DNA from: Prostheceraeus crozeri
Taxonomy: Eukaryota; Platyhelminthes; Polycladida; Euryleptidae
Assembly: GCA_907163375.1 (NCBI GenBank)
Contig: CAJQUW010014381.1
Coordinates: 248,001 to 312,000, forward strand
Direction: 5' to 3'
DNA: 64,000 bases
A model generated the notes under the pieces. It saw nothing but the letters and a program-made list of their open reading frames with translations. It searched no databases and had not been told where the DNA came from. Position 1 is the first letter of the stretch. Every line of letters starts with the position of its first letter. Below, in pieces: positions 1 to 10,249 of this stretch. The position numbers and the translations under genes are program-made.

Positions 1-226
1 ATTTGATTTTATCACAGACTTCTAATATGAAGAAGCTATGTTGCATCCCATGTTCACAGTTGCCAAAAATTCATGTGTCATTGAACTGCTTAAGTACATG
101 TTGCAAAAGTGATTCATACAAGACGGTTCAAAAAAAAGCAAAAGCAGGTCTCAAACACAAACGCAAACCCTAGAGGAGAAAAAGACCGTTACTTTGAGGC
201 AAATAAGCGATCCCTCTTAATAGACG
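1..226. other. Left edge, presumed Polinton interior
   Basis: No convincing reading frame. By position it should be Polinton sequence upstream of the integrase. Nothing recognisable is seen in it. Confidence 0.4.
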
Positions 227-1265
227 ATGGATAAACATCTGAAATCAATTTACTATAACCCAAAGCATTATGCAGGTTATGCTTCAGTGAAAAAGTTGTC
301 ACAAGCAAGTGGTTATTCACAGAAACAAATGAAGAGATGGTTAAAAGCTCAACCTGCATATACATTGCACACACAAGCTCGAAAACGTTATCCTACCCGT
401 TCTTATATCGTTCATGATATTGATGAACAATGTCAAGCAGATTTGGCTGATGTTTCTTTATTAGCTAAAAAGAATAAAGGCTATCGCTTTCCCCTAATTG
501 TCATTGACTTATTTTCCCGTTATGCTTGGGTTCATCCACTCAAGACAAAACGTGGTGAAGAAGTGGCCGAGGCTTTTCAAAATATTTTCAGTGAAGGACG
601 CATTCCCACACGTATTCAGACTGATCAAGGGAAAGAGTTTGAAAACAGACATGTGCGTGCTTTATTTCGCGAACTGTTTAGTGTGAAAAGTGCATACAAG
701 GCTGCAGTGGTCGAACGCTTTAATCGTACACTGAAAACTCGTCTATGGCGCTATTTCACTGCATAGTAACGCAAAAGTGGACGGATGTATTACAAGATAC
801 TGTACACGCTTACAATCATTCTGTTCATCGCATGATTGGTCACAAACCTGCTGACATAACTCCAGACATGGTGGATACAATCCGTGAAATCAATGCCAAA
901 CGCAAGCAACCATCACAAGGTAAACGTGACTTTCAGATTGGTGACATAGTTCGCATTTCCAAGGTAAAAAGCGTGTTTGTTAAAGGTTATCTTCCCAATT
1001 GGACAGAAGAAATATTTACTGTCTCTGAGGTTAACAAGAAATTCAAGCCCACTACCTACAAGCTTCGTGATTATCATGGTGAAGAATTTGAAGGGAGTTT
1101 TTATCGTCATGAGATAACGCCCATCACCAAAGAAGATGATGACTACATGGTTGAAAAGATACTTCGTCACCAAATACGACAAGGGGAAAGTGGAGCCTGG
1201 TGAAATGGGTTGGCTATCCACATTCAATGAACAGTTGGATTCGTCATTGACCTATATCGTGTTAG
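227..1265 (+). pseudogene. Polinton integrase (retroviral-type core plus chromodomain remnant)
   Basis: Retrovirus-like DDE integrase of the Polinton type. The rve core is visible: QADLADVS carries the first aspartate, IQTDQGKEFEN the second, and VERFNRTLKTRLWRYF follows with the glutamate. Downstream is an integrase C-terminal SH3-like stretch (FQIGDIVRISKVK, YKLRDYHGEEFEGSFY), then the start of a chromodomain (MVEKILRHQIRQG) with decayed continuation to about 1,265. The chromodomain is a known feature of Polinton integrases. First in the visible gene order, on the same strand as the capsid genes. The gene is broken. Confidence 0.9.
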
Positions 1266-1321
1266 TCAACGTTCCTAAGCAAAGTAATGAATTGTGTAAA
1301 TATAAATATATAAAAAATACC

Positions 1322-1709
1322 TATGGATCAAACTGCTATGTTTTATTCTGCTCCCTCCTATGCTAGTCATGGAGCTGGCTTTCCCGTTTATGCTGGATCG
1401 AGACGTCAAAAAGGGGTAGTCTATTGGGTGCTGTCAAAGGTATGATGCTCCCCACTTTCTCAAATGTGGGAAAATCAGCTTTAAAGGAGTTGTAGGATTA
1501 GCAGCAGATGTAGCAAGTGATGCACTTTCAGGAAGATTGCCGATTCGTGAATCGTTAAAGCGTCATGGAATACAGCGTTTGAAGAATGTCGGTAAGGCTG
1601 GTATCAGGTCTGTCATCAGTCATATCAATCCACTCTCTACTTCAGGCAAACGTAAGCGAAGAGCATCCCGTATACCTCCAACCAAACGCAGACGACGTGG
1701 ACTGTTTTA
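1322..1709 (+). pseudogene. Polinton minor virion protein, small and basic
   Basis: A short gene between integrase and capsid. It begins with MDQTAMFYSAPSYASHGAGF, followed by FPVYAGSRRQKG, a pattern I associate with Polinton minor capsid-type proteins. The middle has the alanine/glycine-rich pattern VGLAADVASDALSG and the end is strongly basic (KRKRRASR, TKRRRRGLF), as expected for a DNA- or capsid-interior-binding protein. It ends just before the capsid gene. Broken. The role is inferred from family position; no enzymatic motif is present. Confidence 0.65.
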
Positions 1710-1712
1710 AAT

Positions 1713-2988
1713 ATGGAATGTAAAAACTCATCCCTTTGCTTATTTGATAGAACACCTATAAAGACGGATATCATTAGAAATTATGTATCCATTCTCAATC
1801 CGCAGACAAGTATCGATTCCGGTAGTGTCATTGAGTTTTTAATACCAGGGAATGCTGCTGAGTACATCGCTGTAAATGACATCAATCTACATGTTAAGTT
1901 TAAGATAGTAAATAAGGACGGTACAAACCTGGACGACAAGGACAAAGTAGCCGTGAATAACTTGGCAATAGCGACGCTCTTCAAGGATATATCATTGACC
2001 ATCGGTGAAACTCGGGTTGAAGGTGGTCAACATAGTTATCCCTATCTCGGTTATTTTTCAACAGTCATGCAGTTCCAGCCACAAGCACAAAAGAGTCACA
2101 TGGCTGTTATGGGTTGGTGTAAAGATGAAGCTGGTAAATTTGATAGTGACAAAAACAAGGGATTTGTCACTCGTGAAAAGTGGACTGCAGAAAAATAGGG
2201 TGTGTGAATTATACGGTCCCCTATACTTGGACTTTTACCGTCAATCACGTTTCTTAATGTCAGAAGTAGACATGCGAGTTCATCTCTTGCCGAACGATCC
2301 TAAATTTGTATTGAATAATTATGGAGCAAAGACTGAATTTAAGATTGTGTTTGAAAGTGTTAGACTTTATGTGCGACGAATGACAGTGAATCCTTCGGTG
2401 ATTAATGGTCATGAGATGGGTTAGAAGAAGTATGATGCTCTTTATGATGTAAATCATACTGAGATCCATAGTTTCACTATTCCTCGTGCGCAAAAGAGCT
2501 TTGTTAAAGATAGTTTGTTTCCTATACAATCACCAAAAATGATCATTGTGGGATTGATTGCAAATGATGCATACAATGGTAATATATCGAAGAATCCCCT
2601 CAACTTTGAAAACTTTGGTTTAAATCAGATCGGACTGTATCGTGATACTGATTGCATTCCTGGTGCTCCTTTTTGTCCAGACTTCGCTAATGGACATTAT
2701 TCTCGCTCATATCAAAATACTATGGAGACAAATACTGGAATACTGATGACACCAATGGTTTGACCTATGATGAATTTGCTGAAGGTTATCCGCTTTATGC
2801 ATTTGATTTGACAGCAAACAATGAAGCAGGTGCTTCTTATCGTCCAGGAACTGCCACGAAGGGTCTTAAACTAGAATTCTTTTTTGAAGAAGATTTGACG
2901 AAAACAGTCAATGTACTCATCTATGCTGTGTTCGATTCCACCATTCGAATTAACAGGCTACGTGACGTTTCCGCTTCTTATACAAGTT
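1713..2988 (+). pseudogene. Polinton major capsid protein (double jelly-roll, F54H12.2-like)
   Basis: Matches the Polinton hexon-like capsid family, often annotated F54H12.2-like. Recognisable blocks in order: SIDSGSVIEFLIPG, LFKDISLTIGETRVEGG, YPYLGYFSTVMQF, FLMSEVDMRVHLLPND, VRLYVRRMTVNPSVI, FTIPRAQKSF, IANDAYNGNISKNPLNFENF and EGYPLYAFDLTAN. The total span, about 425 codons, is normal for the family. In intact relatives the protein forms the capsomer. It lies between the minor virion protein and the protease, on the same strand. Broken in more than one place. Confidence 0.92.
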
Positions 2989-2989
2989 A

Positions 2990-3505
2990 ATGAGTTGGTT
3001 ATCTGATGCAGAGCTAGAGAGAGTCGTTCAAGAACATGGTGATGAACGCACTGTTGCAGCATTTCGTGGGGTGTTTTCTATCAATAATATGCCCACAGTT
3101 TTACCAAAGCCACCCTCGTTCATTATCATGAATACTGATACAGCACACTTACCCGGCAAACACTGGAAAGTTTTATTTATTGATAAAGACTATTGTGGTG
3201 AAATCTTTGATTCATTGACCTTACCAAACTGTGATTATGTCACACGTTTCATGAACCGTCATTCACGAAAATGGATTTGCAATGCTTTGGCCTATCAACA
3301 TCCCTTGTCCTCAGCATGTGGAGCATATGCCCTCTACTTTGTAATACAACGACTACATTGTGACTCTTTACATGACATTTGTAAACATTTTTCACATGAT
3401 GCCCTTGTCAATGAAAAGCGCATTCGTATTTTTATAAAAGCCTTCAATAAATATGTACGATTAAAATTTGTTTTCTTTATTATACTTCAATGCAAAAGTA
3501 GATGA
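2990..3505 (+). pseudogene. Polinton adenain-like cysteine protease
   Basis: Related to the adenovirus protease (peptidase family C5), which in virus relatives matures capsid proteins. The histidine block is LPGKHWKVLFID, the acidic partner lies in GEIFDSLTLPNCDYV, and the nucleophile block is SACGAYALYFVIQR. About 170 residues, near the usual size for Polinton proteases. It follows the capsid gene with almost no gap, the usual Polinton cluster. This part retains a long open frame, but the element as a whole is broken. Confidence 0.9.
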
Positions 3506-3519
3506 TGTGATTGAATATG

Positions 3520-4065
3520 TTGTATTTAGTCATCAAACATGAATAGGTAGAGATAAGAAGACGTTGCTCACTTGTCACGCACCTGCTTATGAGTGTTGGT
3601 CTGTTGAAGGCAAGTCATTATGCGAGGATGTATACTTTCTCTATACTTGTTCCAACTTGAGGATGTAAAATGTATAACACCATATTGATCATGAAGAGCA
3701 ATGAAATCTCGTCGAATAATGAATAGACGTCCACCTAGCTTGATGTAGGAAAAATTGGATGATGCATTATATATAGAGCATCGTGGAGGTCATCCATTTG
3801 AAAAGGTGACAAACTTATTTTAACTTGTCGATGAGTATCGTAAAAGGTAATGCGTCGAGCCTTCCATGTGACGTGACACTGAGAAGAGAGCTTGGCTATC
3901 ATGGTTAGTTTTAGTCATACTAAAACTTTTGCTTAGTCTTCTCGCTTAAGCAAAGCGTTCATAAGAAATGGACGCAGATTAAATGGATGAAGATTAATCA
4001 TCATATTATCATTTGCAACAGTGACATTAGCGAGACGAGGATTAGATGACGCAGTTCGTCTCATC
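3520..4065 (-). pseudogene. Small minus-strand Polinton genes, unassigned
   Basis: Between the protease and the nuclease the coding signal switches to the minus strand. One stretch (about 3,565-3,905) reads with an N-terminus MIAKLSSQCHVTWKARRITF and a later block GGRLFIIRRDFIALHDQYG. Another (about 3,915-4,060) contains NPRLANVTVANDNMMINLHP. Both look protein-coding in composition and resemble the small accessory genes Polintons carry, but I do not recognise a family. Decayed. Confidence 0.4.
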
Positions 4066-4079
4066 AAATCACCTATTCA

Positions 4080-4476
4080 TGCAACAAGACCTATTGAAGA
4101 TGTAATTCTTTCCGGCATAGCCGATCCTTGGCAAAATCATGCTTACAAACTTCAGATTTAACGTCAGCGAATGGGTCATGCGTGGGAAATGGTGTTAACA
4201 GATTTTGGCTTTAGGCGATCGCCTGTAGGCGGCATCGATTTGATCAATCCTGTACGTCGCATTGCAATGGAATTAAAAAATAGCTGTCGGGTGAGCTCAT
4301 CAATAAAACGTGAAATATTTCATACCCTTACAGCTTTTAAACGTAGAAGACCAAGATATCAAGTAATATTTGGTTGTATCAACTATCGCAATATGAAAGA
4401 AGGCGGTACAAGCATACTTAGGGGAGTACATTATGTGAAAGGACAATCACTCTTAACCAAATTCCTAGGACGATAA
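4080..4476 (+). pseudogene. PD-(D/E)XK nuclease-like protein of the Polinton
   Basis: The frame shows GHAWEMVLTDFGF, then GGIDLINPVRRIAMELKNS, then VSSSIKREIFHTLTAFKRR. Asp in GIDLIN followed by E-L-K in MELK is the D...ExK spacing of restriction-endonuclease-like nucleases, with a helix after it and a strand-like YQVIFGCINYR. It may cut DNA during replication, resolution or host interaction; this is inferred from the fold pattern only. Coding similarity extends upstream of the first Met at 4,171 to about 4,080. The neighbour to the right is the Harbinger insertion. Confidence 0.55.
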
Positions 4477-4568
4477 AAAGTGCCTACTGTGAACAGATTG
4501 AAAGCAGCAGTTCGTTATGCCATGCGAAATAACGCCTAAGCAAACGACGCTTTATGCTGATACTCTAA
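4477..4568. other. Polinton spacer ending in the Harbinger target copy
   Basis: Short spacer after the nuclease frame. It ends in the left TAA target-site copy at 4,566-4,568. On the other side of the insertion the same TAA (8,166-8,168) is followed by the next Polinton gene at 8,170. Confidence 0.6.
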
Positions 4569-4640
4569 AGGTCGAATTCGAATGACGCGACTGAAGCGAC
4601 TCCAGTCGTACGGCTCGAGCCACGCGTCTCTCAACTTGCA
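4569..4640 (+). repeat. Harbinger left terminal inverted repeat
   Basis: The first 24 bases match the reverse complement of the right end exactly. Beyond that, both ends carry repeated CGACTCCAG / CGGCTC(C/G)AGCC blocks, likely transposase or MADF binding sites. Confidence 0.9.
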
Positions 4641-4809
4641 CTGCTTTTCATTGTTTCCCATGACACCCTTTCCAACCACGCGTCTCGAGTCGCACGATCG
4701 GCGCGTCTATAGCAACGCGGCTCTAAGCACGCGACTCCAACCGCTTCGGAAGCAGTCATTTGCTTAGAGTCGTCGCGGCTGATTGCTGAGTCAGAGGAGC
4801 TGCAGTGAA

Positions 4810-4942
4810 ATGGATGATACAAGGTTGATCGAATTGGTACATCAACACCCGTGCATCTATGATGCAAAAAGCCAGCATTACAAGGACATCAACATGCGTG
4901 ATAATGTATGGAGGGAAATATCTGATTCATTGAATTTATCAG
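4810..4942 (+). CDS. MADF-BESS protein, exon 1 (MADF N-terminal half)
   Basis: Starts at ATG 4,810. The 44 codons read MDDTRLIELVHQHPCIYDAK then HYKDINMRDNVWREISDSLN, the first half of a MADF (Myb/SANT-like) DNA-binding domain: LIxLV, P-x-I/L-Y-D, Y-K and W-x-x-I are all present. The exon ends in a good donor (CAG|GTGAGT at 4,943) in phase 1. The acceptor at 6,266-6,267 opens an exon that continues the MADF domain in the same phase. In Harbinger elements such proteins bind the transposon ends and recruit the transposase. Confidence 0.8.
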
Positions 4943-5398
4943 GTGAGTAGAGACCCTTCATGTTCTTGCTACAGCATCTATGAAAAATTGATCAGATTCC
5001 TTCACTTAAACATTTCCATCTAGATAGCAAGCAGATCAGACCTACTGATATTTTCTATCGCAAATTCAGAATAGCATGTGATTCGATGAATAAAATTCAA
5101 GTGAATCGCTTATAAGTAGGAGAAATGAGTTATCAAATTTATGAATTTAGAGATCAGAAGTAGTAGAAAAAATCGGAAGGAATACAATGATTTTTTTGGA
5201 TTCACGAATCAGTATCAGTTTTCATTACATGCTTCAATTGCCATGGAAGTTTCCCAGAATTTGTAAAATAAGACGTAAAGCGCTCTCTGACTTCAAAGCC
5301 ATCAACACTGCCAAAACCTCCGATTGCTCTCAATGAAATTAAGTTTTTCGTAGGTGATTTTTCCGAGGTGACTTTGAAGTAACATTCATCTTTTTTAT

Positions 5399-5990
5399 CT
5401 AGGTACGCATCTGAGCAAGTTGTGAAGACAACATGCTGTCATAATCAATGCATCTGTAACTTCGACATTCACAGCAATGGGTGCATAAAATATTCTGAAC
5501 ACTTGACTTGAGGGCGAAAGAGTTCTCAGAAACTCTCCTTGCACGTGAAAGCCTGTAATTAAAAATGGCTTTCGAGCTGTCGAGTCGGGCAATGCTTCTT
5601 GGATACGGTTTCATCATATGAGTTGACAGTTTAAATGCTTCATCACCCACACATACATGCGGCAATTCAAGATTATCATGCATTTGTTTCGGAGGTGGGT
5701 AAAAACCATCGCTCTTTATCAACTTTCCAATATTGGACTTCTCGATTATACCACTATCGCCTTCTTTTCCATATGAGCCAATATCGACCATCACAAATTT
5801 GTAATTAGCATCAACGAATGCCAACAAGACCACAGAGAAATGATCCTTGTAATTATAAAACTGAGAGCCACTTTTTCCTGAACAATATATGCGGACATGC
5901 TTGCCATCTACAGCTGAGATGCATGCTGGAAAGTTCCACTTGTCCTCGAAGACTTTCGCGATATGAGTACCATCATCATCGTGCTTTCCA
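5399..5990 (-). pseudogene. Harbinger DDE transposase, fragment, antisense in the MADF gene intron
   Basis: Reads FEDKWNFPACISAVDGKHVR, then SGSQFYNYKDHFSVVLLAFV, then DIGSYGKEGDSGIIEKSNIG and FNYRLSRARRVSENSF: the DDE_Tnp_4 pattern of PIF/Harbinger, with AVDGKHV carrying the first catalytic Asp and GKEGDSG the second. The usual C-terminal A-x-x-LHN-(F/L) block (TACCLHNLLR) is present but in another frame, so a frameshift lies near 5,480. Upstream of about 5,990 an in-frame stop ends the similarity and the N-terminal region is not found. It lies wholly within intron 1 of the MADF-BESS gene, on the opposite strand. Confidence 0.88.
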
Positions 5991-6267
5991 TCGCATTAGC
6001 AATTGTCTGTATACATCAACATAGGCCCTGTATGCTGGCACATATACATGTATCTACGGACGTTGTCGTAGCATCACAACATATTTATCAAAATGACTTA
6101 TTGAACCTGAAATGACATTTGGAAAAAGGCAGCAGGTGCATTCGGTCAGTCACGTTCAACACTTGCGTAACCTCATTAACTTTCCAATCTTAATTTTTCA
6201 GGCCTAGTTAACTTATCCTAACGTTTTTTGAGTCTTTTTAGATTACGTTTATAATGCCTTTTTTCAG

Positions 6268-6423
6268 ATGACGTCTGTAAAAGCCGACGGAAGAATATTC
6301 GAGACACTTTCATGAGACACGAGAGAGAAACTTGCCTACAGGTTCTTCACGAGCAAAGAAATCGCGAAAATGGCCGCTTATGGACCACCTGGCCTTCCTT
6401 GAGAGAGTAGAAACCGAGCGAAA
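6268..6423 (+). CDS. MADF-BESS protein, exon 2 (MADF C-terminal half)
   Basis: Follows the polypyrimidine tract and acceptor TTTTTTCAG. Read in the phase left by exon 1 it gives DDVCKSRRKNIRDTFMRHER, matching the MADF V-x-x-K-(W/R)-K-x-L/I-R-D-x-F block. The typical end of the domain, KWPLMDHLAFLERVETERK, is present but one base out of frame, so a single-base indel lies near 6,360. A donor-like AAA|GTGAGC closes the exon at 6,424. The phase agreement with exon 1 across a 1.3 kb gap is good evidence for a real intron. Confidence 0.7.
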
Positions 6424-7305
6424 GTGAGCGAATCAACTTATCCACTTCGATGACGATAACATGAATGTGCGCTATATCTACGATGTAATCAAAGACTAAA
6501 AGTCCTACTTCTTAAATAATTAAAGCCAGTTATCCTTGGCTATTTTTTTCGTAATCCCACTACCAAAATGCTCTAGAAGCAGAAGTGATATAGGGCGGTT
6601 CCATCTGCGATGGACGTACTTCACTGCAACTTCTAAATTTCGATATGCAACATAAGAAATATATGTTGCCATTAGACACTGGCTGCTATTGTACAAAAAA
6701 ATTCTAATTTTAAAAACCAACAGCTTAAACTGCAAGCCAAAAATAGCGAACAGCGCTTGTCTCTACACAGTTGTACTTGCATGTACCTATTGATTTGAAA
6801 GTGCTGCACTCTTAATCAGGGTTCCACAAACTCGGCTTTCCAGCCGGCATGCGGCTGGCAGGGGCGATCCAAATGCATCGGCTTTGTGGCTGGAGTGAAA
6901 TATATTTGCTTTCATGTGTACGTAAAATATGCCCAGAAATTATTCTTACATATTTGCAATCTTAATCTTTATCTTTCTTACATTGGAAGAAATAATCCCC
7001 AAAATTTACTTGCTCCATCAAGGCACGTGCTCGATGTGCATACTTTTGCAACAGTGAGGTGCATGCCCCCTGGAACGCGCCGCAACACTTTTGAAAGATT
7101 TTGGGTATTATTAGCTGATATCCTGGAATATTCTAAAAATAGTCTCGGAAAGTTCTAAAACAAGACTAGCGGGAGCAATGTTGATTTCTAAATGGTGTCA
7201 CACATAAAGCTGAAAGATAAGCCTATGCATTGAAATAAAACTTATGACAAAAAGCATCAGACACGACCGGAAAATTTGATGATTATTGTTTTGTCTCTGG
7301 ATAAA
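6424..7305. other. Harbinger intron 2 and non-coding interior
   Basis: AT-rich, no supported coding. A 7-bp-stem hairpin (CCAGCCGGCATGCGGCTGG) lies near 6,839-6,857. Confidence 0.5.
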
Positions 7306-7311
7306 TTGTAG

Positions 7312-7673
7312 ATGTGTCATGCATTTACCGGACAATTTCAAATACCATTGTGGACGAAGACGCAGGCATTAGCGAAGTACTCGAAAGTCCGCATCCAAGC
7401 GAAAATCAGATCGAGACTGAAAAGGAGCCATTGGGAGACCAATCACAAGTCAGTGACAAAATGGAGGACACACCGGATGAAAATTCGGACAAAGAGAATA
7501 ATGACTTGAAGCTAAAGTCAAGAAAACGGAGATATTCAAGTCGAAATAGTGCTGACAGGATAGAACTTTTTAAAAAAAATTCAATGGAAAGAAAGGAGTT
7601 TTTATTGAGAGCATTTGAAAAGGATGAAGAAAATCATCCTGTTGATGTCTTTTTTAAAAGTATGTCATTGTAA
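7312..7673 (+). CDS. MADF-BESS protein, last exon (BESS motif)
   Basis: Begins after the acceptor TTGTAG at 7,306-7,311. A 120-residue frame is acidic and serine-rich (DEDAGISEVLESPHPSENQ), then basic (KLKSRKRRYSSRNS), and ends with HPVDVFFKSMSL, a clear BESS protein-interaction motif in its usual position at the C-terminus. The phase does not match the end of exon 2 as drawn, which fits the indel there or a slightly different splice site. MADF-BESS is a standard domain pair. Confidence 0.75.
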
Positions 7674-8089
7674 GTAAAAAAGATGGCGGAAGATCGTCAA
7701 ATTTTTGATAAAATGAAGATATCCAAATTGTAGGGAAGGTAGAGCTTGAAGAACTTTTAAACCAAAAACGCTCTTGAAACCCAGTGAAAATGAAACATCA
7801 TCTGTCAACAGTGAATTCAATTTTCTACAAAACACGTGTGGTTCTGGTTTTTCTTAGACTGATTTTTTGAAAGTGTACTATGCTATCCGAGTGAAATATA
7901 GTAGTTGACTGACATTAACTAAGTGCCTGTCTTGAGTAATTTTCGATAAAACAGTCATTGCTTCTTCCTCTAAAAGAGCTATCACCAACGCACGCTTCGC
8001 CATCATTCACTCAAACACATGCAGTGGCAAAACGAAGTGGAAACTTCTGATGGTGTGACTCATTACAGTCGCGTTATTCGAAATCGATC
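7674..8089. other. Harbinger 3' non-coding region
   Basis: Between the BESS exon and the right inverted repeat. No coding signal; AT-rich. Confidence 0.5.
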
Positions 8090-8165
8090 ACGCGACTCCA
8101 GCCGAACGGCTCCAGCCACGCGGCTCTAGTCGCGCAGTTGGAGTCGCGTCATTCGAATTCGACCT
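8090..8165 (-). repeat. Harbinger right terminal inverted repeat
   Basis: Inverse of the left end, finishing GCGTCATTCGAATTCGACCT followed by the TAA target copy. Contains the same GGCTCCAGCCACGCGGCTC-type subterminal blocks. Confidence 0.9.
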
Positions 8166-8169
8166 TAAC

Positions 8170-9792
8170 ATGGAGTTTACAGCTGTGTTTCCCAGTAATG
8201 CTCAACCTGAGCGATATGAAAATACAGCTGCAGAGTTTGAGACTGATTTAACGCAGCCGATTGACTTAAATGGAGATTGGGAAGTAGCCCTGCAAGATGT
8301 CAGCTATGTGAATAATATAAGAACCATCGCAAATGAAGAGATTACATTAGGCACTGCAACGAATCAAGACTTGTACTTTCCAAAACTAGAGCGAAATGAT
8401 TAAAGTACATACCTACAACTTGAATGAACATGCAGCAAAGTGGAATTCTATTCCTACAGTAAACACCCGTCGGGGAAAGCGAGCTGTTGATGAGATTGTA
8501 AATGGTCCTACTTTAATAATCACTGCAGATACAGACATACCTATTGCTAAAAATGCTTCACCACTGAAATGGAAACAACCTACAAACCCATCATTTCGTC
8601 ATCGTTTAGAGCAATCATACTATTATATGAAAATGCAACGCCTATTGAATGTTATGAATGATATGGCAAAGGATCTATGGTTCTGGCAGATGGATCCAAA
8701 TCTACATAAAGTTACACTCTACATGAGACCCGACTACTCTTTCCCATGGATTTTATGGGAGTGGACCTCTGCAAAAGATATTGAATCTTAAATCACGTTT
8801 CTACCTATCACAAAATTTTCTGAAGTAAAAGGAAGTGGCGCCTTCCTTTTGAGAGCTCAAGTGTCCATGAAAGTATCAAAGCAGATTAAGAAATATCTAC
8901 ATTGGCACAGGAGAAAATTTCAGATTGCCTTACTTCCCCTTGATCGCATGCATGAGCGCTTTATACTTTTTAAATCTGGTACTGTTGTTGACTTGATCAA
9001 ACAGGTAAATGAAATAATGGGATTATCTATGTCCATCACTCGAGCACACAATAAAGCAAGGATTGATTTCCGAAATGATTATGAGCATTCACACATTGGA
9101 TTTGTTCACATCAATTCTAAATTTCGCGATTTGCTCTTTGAATACAGACGTCTTATGGTCACACTATGAATGGAGGAATGTGAAAATAACATCTGAACAG
9201 CTATCCGATTGTCGAATGGTCCTTTAATTCTAACGTACAGACCCTGTTTTAAGTCCCAGTCTTACATGGAAGCCGAATGAAAAGTTACCAATACCACCAA
9301 AGCATTATAGCAATGGCTATGATGTTTGGACATACTTGAACAAAGGTGTATCAAATCTACACTCATCATTTTGACTATGATCCTAAAGCGAATACATTCT
9401 GTATCAGTGTACATGGCAAAACGGTCATTCACATTTCAAAAGAGCCGACAGAGATTTTAGGATTCAAACGTGACATATTCTACGACGAGAAGTACTGTGG
9501 CTCAACATCCTTACTCGATATGAATATCATTTACATTTATACTAAATTTATCGATTCAACGCAAGTCGGTGGCCAAATGATTCCCCTTTTGAGATATATT
9601 CCTATTGACAGTGGAGACTTTGGTGTGATCATGCACAGGGAGTTCCTGAACAAGGTATACATTTCAGTCAATGTATTACGATTATCCCATTGCAAATTTA
9701 GTATCTATGATGATAGTGGTAATCCTATTCAATTCATTGGTGGGCGCACTGTCTTAACACTTCATTTTCGTCAGATAACATCAAATCATTAA
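8170..9792 (+). pseudogene. Polinton virion-associated/structural-type protein
   Basis: Recognised from the N-terminal block MEFTAVFPSNAQPERYENTA and PIDLNGDWEVALQDVSYVNN, and the C-terminal block NPIQFIGGRTVLTLHFRQ. Proteins with this start (L-x-G-x-WEVAL) and this end (F-x-GG...LHFR) are widespread beside F54H12.2-like capsid genes in invertebrate Polintons. About 540 codons in all. The role is not established; penton- or fibre-like is a guess. It starts one base after the right TAA of the Harbinger insertion. Broken in several places. Confidence 0.7.
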
Positions 9793-9908
9793 ATTTGTAT
9801 GTTGCGTGTGGCGCAGTCAATGTCTTTTCTTTCTTGATTAGGTGGCCGTTAAGGCCGTGGTCTCATAAAGACCGTTTGGGGCATTCTCTGGTCTCATCAA
9901 AGGGCTTT

Positions 9909-10115
9909 TCACTCCTGAAAGTCAGCCTCGTTTATGAAAGGCTCACTCTCAACCGTTTGTAGAGTGAGGTGCTTGCAGCATTCAATCATTCGTCTCTCTT
10001 CCTCTTCCTCTTTTTGTTGAAACTTTCTCTCAACTTCCTTCTTCGTAGGAGTTGAGTTAGAAAGAGGTATGAATGTTTCCTCTGTATCGGACAGGACTAT
10101 GATAGTGAAATGCAA
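9909..10115 (-). CDS. Small Polinton protein with SUMO-interacting-like motif
   Basis: A 68-residue frame on the minus strand, divergent from the small gene at 10,250. The N-terminus MHFTIIVLSDTEETF holds a hydrophobic core I-I-V-L followed by S-D-x-E-E, the form of a SUMO-interacting motif. The middle is highly charged (KEVERKFQQKEEEEERRM), probably helical. I do not recognise a family. The shared 134-bp intergenic region suggests a divergent promoter. It belongs to the Polinton fossil; whether this frame was the whole protein is uncertain. Confidence 0.45.
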   Translation of the reverse strand: MHFTIIVLSDTEETFIPLSNSTPTKKEVERKFQQKEEEEERRMIECCKHLTLQTVESEPFINEADFQE

Positions 10116-10249
10116 GACATTCTTCTTAATATATGAGAATGATGCATTGTGATTGATAAATGGCTGTCGTCCAATGAGACAGCGCGAAGCAGGGAGAGAG
10201 AATCTATATAAGTGCGGTGCAATGACAATTTCCTCATAATATCATTAAA
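10116..10249. promoter_or_regulatory. Divergent promoter region with TATA box
   Basis: A TATATAAG box at 10,205-10,212 lies 38 bases before the ATG at 10,250, the right spacing for a start site near 10,235 and a very short leader. The region separates two small divergent ORFs and probably serves both. No TATA box is seen for the minus-strand gene. Confidence 0.5.

Larger units (their letters stand above)
4569..8165. mobile_element. PIF/Harbinger DNA transposon with MADF-BESS gene
   Basis: A 3.6 kb element bounded by inverted repeats starting AGGTCGAATTCGAATGACGC and flanked by TAA on both sides (4,566-4,568 and 8,166-8,168). A 3-bp TAA/TWA duplication is the PIF/Harbinger hallmark. It carries the two genes expected of the superfamily: a DDE transposase (minus strand, 5,399-5,990) and a DNA-binding MADF-BESS partner (plus strand, three exon-like blocks 4,810-7,673). 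It is inserted in the Polinton just before the gene at 8,170. Both genes have frame damage, so this copy is probably not autonomous now. Confidence 0.93.
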
